The translations under genes and the position numbers were made by a program. Below are positions 8,282 to 13,278 of a DNA stretch of 13,278 nt, one piece after another; position 1 is the first letter of the stretch, and each line of letters starts with the position of its first letter. A model generated the notes under the pieces. The model did no database searches. It saw nothing but the letters and a program-made list of their open reading frames with translations, and was not told where the DNA came from. The stretch is from CAZXCK01 sp964639225 (lineage in GTDB: Bacteria > Chloroflexota > Anaerolineae > Aggregatilineales > Phototrophicaceae): contig CAZXCK010000119.1 in NCBI GenBank assembly GCA_964639225.1, positions 1 to 13,278 on the forward strand, given 5' to 3'.

Positions 8282-8374
8282 CTAAGCTGATTGCAGCAGC
8301 GCGAACACCACCGACACCAGCACCAGCAGGAAAAACGTCAGCCAGAGGAGACGCTGAGCATAAGTTCGCCTCAT
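8282..8374 (-). CDS. Predicted 30-residue single-span membrane peptide
   Basis: An ATG at 8374 opens a 30-codon frame ending in TAG at 8282-8284. The peptide starts MRRTYAQRLLW, continues as an unbroken hydrophobic helix at about residues 9-27, and ends LLQSA. The basic N-terminus predicts the N-in orientation. An AGGA lies about 12 bases upstream and GGTGA about 4 bases upstream, so the ribosome binding site is weak to fair. It sits 14 bases after the flavocytochrome stop and 32 bases before the cytochrome c start, filling what would otherwise be a 139-base gap in the operon. Small single-span peptides often serve as accessory subunits of cytochrome complexes, as CydX does for cytochrome bd. 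That role is inferred here only from position and topology, and the frame could be chance. Confidence 0.45.
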   Translation of the reverse strand: MRRTYAQRLLWLTFFLLVLVSVVFALLQSA

Positions 8375-8388
8375 AAGTTCACCGGTTC

Positions 8389-9705
8389 CTAAACCATATC
8401 GTACTGTTCGGTGTGGACGTTGTGCAGCGGAACCCTGATCTCGTCCAACGCTTGCAGCATGGCGTCGATCATCGGCACCGGCCCGCAGATGAAGTAGATC
8501 AGGTCGCTGCGGTTTTTCGGGAGATGCCGGTCCAGGATGTCGCCGTTGATGAAGCCGGTTTCACCGTGCCAGTTGTCTGGCGGGTCTTCCAGCACATGGA
8601 CAATCTGCAGATCGAGCGTCTGCTCCAGTTCGATCAGTTCCTCGGCATAGGTAATCATCTCCGGCGTCGGGTTGCCGTAAAACAGCCAGGCCGGCTTACG
8701 ACTGCCCCTGGCGGCCATCGTGCGCAGCATACTCATCACGGGTGGCGCGCCAATACCGCCCGCGATAAAGACATAGCCGGGGCCGTCATAGCGGTCAATG
8801 CTGAACGTCCCATGCGGCCCGTCGATGTACACGACCTCGCCCACCGGAAGCTGGCCCACAGTCGACGTGAAATCACCCGCCTCGCCAATCGTGAACTCCA
8901 ACCGCTCCGGCTGCTCGGCATTCGACGCAAAGCTGAATGGATGCTGCCGCAGCGAAAACGGCGGGCGCTCGGTCGTAATCCAGGCGAACTGCCCCGGCAT
9001 AAAGCGCAGCCCGGCGTGACCGTCCGGCTCGACGGCCAGCGTCCAGGTCGCCTCGTTTTCCTGGCGCACCTCAACCAGTTTATATGGCTGCCGTTTCTTA
9101 CGCAGCGCGCGCATGAAATGCGTGTTGATGATGAGTCCCAGCCACAGCACGGTCAGGCCAATCCACAGCGCGCGCTGCCAGGGCATGGACAGATAATAGT
9201 CCACGCCCAGCATATGCAGCATGGCACCCAGTATCATCACCACGGAAAGTGTCGCATGTACCAACCGCCAGATTTCATAGCGGATGCCGAGTTCCTTGCG
9301 GTAGATCGACGTGACGACCAGCGCGATCATCGCCAGCAGCGCCACCAGCCCGAACACGGCACGCGCCGGCGCCGTGAACGGGTTGAGCAGGCGCACCGTC
9401 TCCGGGTTGAACAGGAACAGAATCAGCGGGTGAGCCAGGACCAGCGTGAAGCCGATCACCGAAGCGCGCTGGTGAAAGTAATACACTTCATCCATTGAGA
9501 ACAGGTTGGAGAAAGCTCGCAGTCTGGCGGTGGGGATGAACTGAACGCCCACCAGCGCCAGCCCGGTGAAACCCAGCGCCACCGAAAGTTCGCGCCACAA
9601 CTCGCGTGGGCCGGGCCGGGGACCGATCAGTATTACGATGAGAGGGGCCAGCAGAATGATGAAGTACAGGATGAGCCACAACCACCGCTTCGCGGTTACG
9701 TTCAT
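8389..9705 (-). CDS. Ferric-reductase-type flavocytochrome b (heme b membrane domain plus FAD/NAD(P) reductase)
   Basis: The product has 438 residues. The frame is open to 9789, but a good promoter at 9741-9769 lies inside that extension and AAGG lies 6 bases before the ATG at 9705, so I start there. About six membrane spans fill residues 8-196. Paired His in two helices, His78/His92 and His150/His164 (both 14 apart), are the expected ligands for two stacked hemes b, as in ferric reductases and NADPH oxidases. A ferredoxin-reductase module follows: RQHPFSFAS 253-261 (FAD), GPHGTF 296-301, GGIGAPPVMSML 316-327 and CGPVPM 407-412 (nicotinamide nucleotide). Electrons would pass from cytoplasmic NAD(P)H through FAD and two hemes across the membrane. 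The pentaheme cytochrome downstream in the same operon is a natural acceptor. The true substrate (iron, quinone, oxygen, extracellular acceptor) is unknown. Confidence 0.85.
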   Translation of the reverse strand: MNVTAKRWLWLILYFIILLAPLIVILIGPRPGPRELWRELSVALGFTGLALVGVQFIPTARLRAFSNLFSMDEVYYFHQRASVIGFTLVLAHPLILFLFNPETVRLLNPFTAPARAVFGLVALLAMIALVVTSIYRKELGIRYEIWRLVHATLSVVMILGAMLHMLGVDYYLSMPWQRALWIGLTVLWLGLIINTHFMRALRKKRQPYKLVEVRQENEATWTLAVEPDGHAGLRFMPGQFAWITTERPPFSLRQHPFSFASNAEQPERLEFTIGEAGDFTSTVGQLPVGEVVYIDGPHGTFSIDRYDGPGYVFIAGGIGAPPVMSMLRTMAARGSRKPAWLFYGNPTPEMITYAEELIELEQTLDLQIVHVLEDPPDNWHGETGFINGDILDRHLPKNRSDLIYFICGPVPMIDAMLQALDEIRVPLHNVHTEQYDMV

Positions 9706-9740
9706 GGTTTGCCTTGTCTGTCTCCTTATGGCCAACTTCG

Positions 9741-9769
9741 ATTCTAGCAGCATTGGTGTCATACCGCAA
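9741..9769 (-). promoter_or_regulatory. Sigma-70-type promoter of the redox operon
   Basis: Read on the minus strand: TTGCGG, a 17-base spacer and TAGAAT, placing the transcript start about 30 bases before ATG 9705. The -35 box overlaps the palindrome CCGCAAAAGCGG (9764-9775), a possible operator. Its position also argues against a start upstream of 9705. Confidence 0.5.
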
Positions 9770-9777
9770 AAGCGGTG

Positions 9778-9795
9778 GGCGGCTTTCACGCCGCC
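9778..9795. repeat. Inverted repeat between divergent promoters
   Basis: GGCGGC, six bases (TTTCAC), then GCCGCC: a perfect 6-bp stem just upstream of the redox-operon promoter. It could be an operator or a hairpin; no T run follows on either strand. Confidence 0.35.
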
Positions 9796-9811
9796 AGGGG
9801 ATTTGAACCTG

Positions 9812-9840
9812 TGTCACGGCCAGGCAGCACACTGTCACGG
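9812..9840. promoter_or_regulatory. Direct repeat TGTCACGG, possible regulator site
   Basis: TGTCACGG occurs at 9812-9819 and again at 9833-9840. The 21-base period equals two helical turns, so both copies face the same side of the DNA. They lie between the redox-operon promoter (9741-9769) and the carbonic anhydrase promoter (9901-9909), where one regulator could act on both. No regulator family is recognised. Confidence 0.3.
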
Positions 9841-9900
9841 ATTTGATGCGATTGCCCTGCACCCCCACCAGCAATTATGATGATTGATTTCTGACTTTTG

Positions 9901-9909
9901 TGATATACT
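9901..9909 (+). promoter_or_regulatory. Extended -10 promoter of the carbonic anhydrase/PEP carboxylase operon
   Basis: TGATATACT is an extended -10 element (TGn followed by TATACT, 9904-9909). No good -35 box sits at the usual distance; TTGATT at 9884-9889 is only 14 bases away. Extended -10 promoters can work without a -35 box. The predicted transcript starts about 50 bases before ATG 9966. Confidence 0.45.
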
Positions 9910-9965
9910 GTGGCGCTGATCCAGATGGTATGATCGTCAGTTCTGGTACTACAAGGAGAGATTTC

Positions 9966-10556
9966 ATGCAATCGATTACCGCTGATCAGGCCCTTGAAAA
10001 GCTGATGATTGGCAATCGACGTTATGTAGCGATGCGCCCGCTGCATCCGCGTCAGAACCAGATTCAGCGCCAGGTTCTGCTCGAAGGTCAGAATCCATTT
10101 GCAGCTATCCTCAGTTGCTCGGATTCGCGTGTGCCATCGGAACTCATCTTCGATCAGGGACTGGGTGATCTGTTCATCGTTCGCACGGCTGGCCATGTCA
10201 TCGATGAGCTGACCATTGGTAGTCTGGAATTCGCGGTGCATGTGCTCCGTGTGCCACTCATCATGGTAATGGGTCATGCGCAGTGTGGTGCTGTGGTGGC
10301 GGCGATCAGTGGCCAAAGTTTACCAGGACACATTGGGCCGATTGCCGCTAGTCTGCAACCGGCCATCGAGATGACCCAAAACGAACCCGGCGACCGCTTG
10401 GTGAATGCTATTCACGCCAATTCGATATATACTGCGGACAGGCTCACCCAGGAGAGCGCCATTCTGCGTGACGCAATTGATAAGGGCGAGCTGAAGATTG
10501 TCCCGACATATTTCGATCTGAAGACCAGCAGCGTCCTTGTGTTGCAGGAAGGATAA
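9966..10556 (+). CDS. Beta-class carbonic anhydrase
   Basis: The product has 196 residues. I chose ATG 9966 because AAGGAG (9953-9958) lies 7 bases before it; the longer frame from 9900 would begin inside the promoter. The enzyme interconverts CO2 and bicarbonate with a zinc ion. The zinc ligands are visible as Cys51 (in CSDSR 51-55) and His104/Cys107 (HAQCG), with the Asp53-Arg55 dyad in place. The core AILSCSDSRVPSELIF through VRTAGHV is textbook for the plant-type beta class, which usually gives open, active sites. The length is normal for a bacterial member and there is no signal peptide, so it acts in the cytoplasm. PEP carboxylase begins 5 bases after its stop. Because that enzyme uses bicarbonate, the main job here is most likely bicarbonate supply for carboxylation. 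Confidence 0.93.
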   Translation: MQSITADQALEKLMIGNRRYVAMRPLHPRQNQIQRQVLLEGQNPFAAILSCSDSRVPSELIFDQGLGDLFIVRTAGHVIDELTIGSLEFAVHVLRVPLIMVMGHAQCGAVVAAISGQSLPGHIGPIAASLQPAIEMTQNEPGDRLVNAIHANSIYTADRLTQESAILRDAIDKGELKIVPTYFDLKTSSVLVLQEG

Positions 10557-10561
10557 TTGAC

Positions 10562-13278
10562 GTGCTTCTCTCCAGTTCAAAGACTACAGATTTTGACAAG
10601 GTAAATGAGGACATCCGCCGGTTGATCCAGGACTTTCGCGAGGTACTGGAAGGTCTGGGCGAGCAGTCTGTGGCCAGCGCCCTGCCCTGGCAGGAAACCG
10701 AAGCCATGTCCACCCGGCCTGACACCACCAAGATGGTCCAGGCACTTTCGATTGCGTTCCAGCTACTCAACTCGGTAGAGGAAAACGCTGTCGTTCAGTA
10801 CCGCCGCCAGCTTGAAGTGCAGGACGAGGTGTCTCATCTGTCTGGCCTGTGGAATCAGACGCTCCATTACCTGAAAGGGAAAGGGCTGACCGAAGAGCAG
10901 GTTCTGACCGAGCTGGCGCGGGTTCGCGTCGAGCCGGTGCTGACCGCGCATCCTACCGAGGCTAAACGTTTTTCGGTGCTGGAGCAGCATCGCAGCCTGT
11001 ACCTGCTGCTGGTGGAACTTGAAAACCAGATGTGGACGCCACATGAACAGCGCGATATTCGCGACCAGATCAAGGTCGGGTTGGAGCGTCTGTGGCGCAC
11101 TGGCGAGATTTACCTCGACAAGCCTGATGTCGCCTCCGAAGTGCGCAATGTGATCTACTACCTCAGCAGCGTCTTCCCCAACGTCATCGAGCCGCTGGAC
11201 CGCCGGCTGCACTCAGCCTGGATAGAGGCCGGATATGATCACAATCAGTCACCACAGGTAAAGCATCTGCCGCGTCTATCGTTCGCTACCTGGGTGGGCG
11301 GTGACCGTGACGGCCATCCGCTGGTCACGGCGGAAGTCACACGCAGCACCCTGCAAAATCTGCGTGAGCACGGCCTGAAGCTGCTGCGCGACCAGCTGAT
11401 ACATCTGGCGCAGCAGTTGAGCCTGTCCGAACTGCTGCAGACACCGCCAGCTTCACTCACCGATAGACTTAACGCTTTGGTCGATCTGCTTGGCGCGGAT
11501 GCCCGCCCCGCGCTCGATCGCAACCCCGGAGAACCCTGGCGGCAGTATGTGAACCTGCTCGCTGCTCGACTACCGGCCAATGCCGAGCAGGAGCCAACTG
11601 GATACATCTATCGGACGGCGGCAGAGTTGGAGCAGGACCTGCACGCGCTGTACGACAGTCTGGTGGGTTTGGGTGCAGCACGCATGGCCAACGCCGACGT
11701 GCTGCCGGCAATCCGTTTAACACAGATTTTTGGTTTTCATCTGGCGGCGCTGGATATCCGACAGAACAGTCGCTTCCACGATCTCGCGCTGGCTCAGTTG
11801 CTCACGGCTGCCGGCCTGGAGGGGGCTGACTTCCCGGAATGGGATGAGGAGCGCCGGCTTGCATTTCTGGAGGCGGAACTCAATACGTGCCGTCCGTTTA
11901 CGCTGCCGGGGATGCAGCTTGGCCCCGAAGCCGAAGCCGTTGTGAGCTGTTATCGCGTCCTGGCTGACCATATCGACCGATTCGGATCAGCCGGCCTGGG
12001 GTCGCTGATTATCAGTATGACGCGCAGCGTCTCTGATATGCTGGTGGTGTATCTGCTGGCCAGAGAGGGCGGTCTGGTGGTCAACACGCCGGATGGTCTG
12101 GTGTGCAAGCTGCCGCTGGTTCCTCTGTTCGAAACGATCGACGACCTGGAGCGCAGCCCGGCCATTCTTGAGGGCTTCCTGGCCCATCCCATCACGCAGC
12201 GCAGTCTGGCACACCAACATCCAGACGGTGACCCCGTTCAGCAGGTGATGATCGGCTATAGCGACAGTAACAAAGACGGGGGCATTTTCAGCAGTCTATG
12301 GCAGCTCTATGTGGCCCAGCGGGCGCTGACGGATGTGGGTGCAGCATACAACACGCATATCCGTTTCTTCCATGGGCGCGGAGGATCGATCAGCCGGGGG
12401 GCGGGGCCAAGTCATCGGTTTATCCGTGCGATCCCCGTTGATGCCTTGCGCGGCGATCTGCGACTCACCGAACAGGGCGAGATCATCGCCCGCAAGTACG
12501 CCAACCGTCTGACGGCCATGCACAACCTCGAACTGCTGCTGTCAGAGGTGGCACGTTCATCAGCTCAGCAGCGTTACATTGGCGAGCCGGAACAGCCCGA
12601 ACTGGACGCGCTGATGCCGCAGCTCGCGGAAGCCAGTTTTCGCGCCTACCGCCAACTGTTGGAGACACCAGGCTTTGTTGAGTTCTATCGTCAGGCCACG
12701 CCTATCGACGTGATCGAGTCCAGTCGTATTGGCTCGCGCCCCACGCGCCGCAGTGGCCAGCACACACTGGCGGATCTGCGCGCCATTCCCTGGGTGTTTA
12801 GCTGGAGCCAATCGCGGTTCTTGCTGTCTGGATGGTATGGGGTAGGAACCGCGCTCGACGAGCTGAGACAGCACAATCCGGACCAGTTCGCAGCCCTCAG
12901 AGATCGCGTGTTTGATTGGCCGCAATTCCATTACCTGATCAGCAGTGTGGCATCGAACATTATGCTGGCCGACCCACATCTGATGCAGCGTTATGCGGAA
13001 CTGGTACATGATGATGAGCTGCGCGCGACAATTATGGAGCACATCCTTGAGGAACTGTCGCGCACCCAGAGCGTGATCGAGGCCATTTATGGCGGTCCGC
13101 TGGCGGAGCGCAGACCCAACGTCCAGCAGATGATTGATCTGCGGCGCGAACCGCTGGAATACCTGCATGACCGTCAGGTTGCTCTGCTGCGCGAATGGCG
13201 AGAGATACCCGCTGGCGACAGCCGGGCCGAACCGCTGCTGACGCAGTTGCTGCTGCTGACGAACGCCATCGCCAACGG
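10562..13278 (+). CDS. ppc: Phosphoenolpyruvate carboxylase, nearly complete
   Basis: The frame starts at GTG 10562, with AGGAAGG 9 bases upstream and 5 bases after the carbonic anhydrase stop. It gives 905 residues before the right edge; only the usual terminal G-x-R-N-T-G stretch appears to be missing. The enzyme adds bicarbonate to PEP, making oxaloacetate and phosphate, an anaplerotic or CO2-fixing step. Catalytic motifs are all present: HPTE with His130, WVGGDRDG 244-251, LDIRQ 397-401, SVSDML 489-494, PLFET with metal-ligand Glu524, MIGYSDSNKD 563-572, FHGRGGSISRG 603-613 with both arginines, GDLRLTEQGE 631-640, and LRAIPW with FSWSQSR. One odd point: the position of E. coli Lys773, part of the aspartate-inhibition site, is Leu802 here (MLADPHL), while the equivalent of Arg832 (Arg861) is kept. 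Feedback control may therefore differ. The diverged C-terminal half of the giant protein at 1371-6989 is its distant homologue. Confidence 0.95.
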   Translation, partial: MLLSSSKTTDFDKVNEDIRRLIQDFREVLEGLGEQSVASALPWQETEAMSTRPDTTKMVQALSIAFQLLNSVEENAVVQYRRQLEVQDEVSHLSGLWNQTLHYLKGKGLTEEQVLTELARVRVEPVLTAHPTEAKRFSVLEQHRSLYLLLVELENQMWTPHEQRDIRDQIKVGLERLWRTGEIYLDKPDVASEVRNVIYYLSSVFPNVIEPLDRRLHSAWIEAGYDHNQSPQVKHLPRLSFATWVGGDRDGHPLVTAEVTRSTLQNLREHGLKLLRDQLIHLAQQLSLSELLQTPPASLTDRLNALVDLLGADARPALDRNPGEPWRQYVNLLAARLPANAEQEPTGYIYRTAAELEQDLHALYDSLVGLGAARMANADVLPAIRLTQIFGFHLAALDIRQNSRFHDLALAQLLTAAGLEGADFPEWDEERRLAFLEAELNTCRPFTLPGMQLGPEAEAVVSCYRVLADHIDRFGSAGLGSLIISMTRSVSDMLVVYLLAREGGLVVNTPDGLVCKLPLVPLFETIDDLERSPAILEGFLAHPITQRSLAHQHPDGDPVQQVMIGYSDSNKDGGIFSSLWQLYVAQRALTDVGAAYNTHIRFFHGRGGSISRGAGPSHRFIRAIPVDALRGDLRLTEQGEIIARKYANRLTAMHNLELLLSEVARSSAQQRYIGEPEQPELDALMPQLAEASFRAYRQLLETPGFVEFYRQATPIDVIESSRIGSRPTRRSGQHTLADLRAIPWVFSWSQSRFLLSGWYGVGTALDELRQHNPDQFAALRDRVFDWPQFHYLISSVASNIMLADPHLMQRYAELVHDDELRATIMEHILEELSRTQSVIEAIYGGPLAERRPNVQQMIDLRREPLEYLHDRQVALLREWREIPAGDSRAEPLLTQLLLLTNAIAN

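Noticed and set aside
7028..8285. Long plus-strand open frames of up to 235 codons over the cytochrome gene
   Set aside because: They are antisense to a gene with five CxxCH motifs, lack ribosome binding sites, and their products are low-complexity Arg/His-rich shadows.
8413..9498. 361-codon plus-strand open frame
   Set aside because: It is antisense to the flavocytochrome b, whose heme, FAD and nucleotide motifs are clear; the antisense product is His/Gln/Arg-rich and unrecognisable.
9797..9870. GGATTTGAACC (from about 9799), which resembles a tRNA T-arm on the minus strand
   Set aside because: The flanking bases do not pair as a T stem, and no matching acceptor stem or anticodon arm can be drawn at the right distance. 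At most a remnant.
10557..10562. TTG at 10557 as the PEP carboxylase start
   Set aside because: It is not in the PEP carboxylase frame; GTG 10562 is, and is properly spaced from AGGAAGG.

Overview
The window carries seven protein-coding genes in four blocks and no RNA genes, mobile elements or CRISPR arrays. Base composition is moderately GC-rich. The gene content fits a free-living bacterium with respiratory electron transport: a bacterial-type PEP carboxylase, a beta-carbonic anhydrase, a multiheme cytochrome c and an SPFH protein. Chloroflexota (Anaerolineae-like) is my best guess, but only from gene style and a general impression of the PEP carboxylase; no phylogeny was run.

Layout. (1) 1-127, minus: the start of a secreted protein with a signal peptide, running off the left edge. 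(2) 385-6989, plus: a two-gene operon. An SPFH/band-7 membrane protein is followed 17 bases later by a 1872-residue protein. The giant protein reads as three parts in one chain: a degenerate fold-type-I aminotransferase without its lysine, an aminotransferase with all its cofactor residues, and a C-terminal half that shares an ordered series of motifs with PEP carboxylase but has lost several catalytic residues. (3) 7116-9705, minus: a redox operon with a membrane flavocytochrome b of the ferric-reductase type, a 30-residue single-span membrane peptide, and a membrane-anchored pentaheme cytochrome c. (4) 9966 to the right edge, plus: beta-carbonic anhydrase and a canonical PEP carboxylase, 5 bases apart and missing only the last few C-terminal residues.

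How they may work together. Carbonic anhydrase supplies bicarbonate, and PEP carboxylase adds it to PEP to make oxaloacetate. An aspartate-aminotransferase-like enzyme could convert oxaloacetate to aspartate. The giant protein joins an intact aminotransferase to a diverged PEP carboxylase and lies about 3.6 kb from the real PEP carboxylase gene. This suggests a previously unnoticed C4-acid/aspartate module, perhaps held at the membrane by the SPFH protein. That functional link is inference. The fusion and its motifs are read directly from the sequence. The redox operon between them has no obvious part in this pathway.
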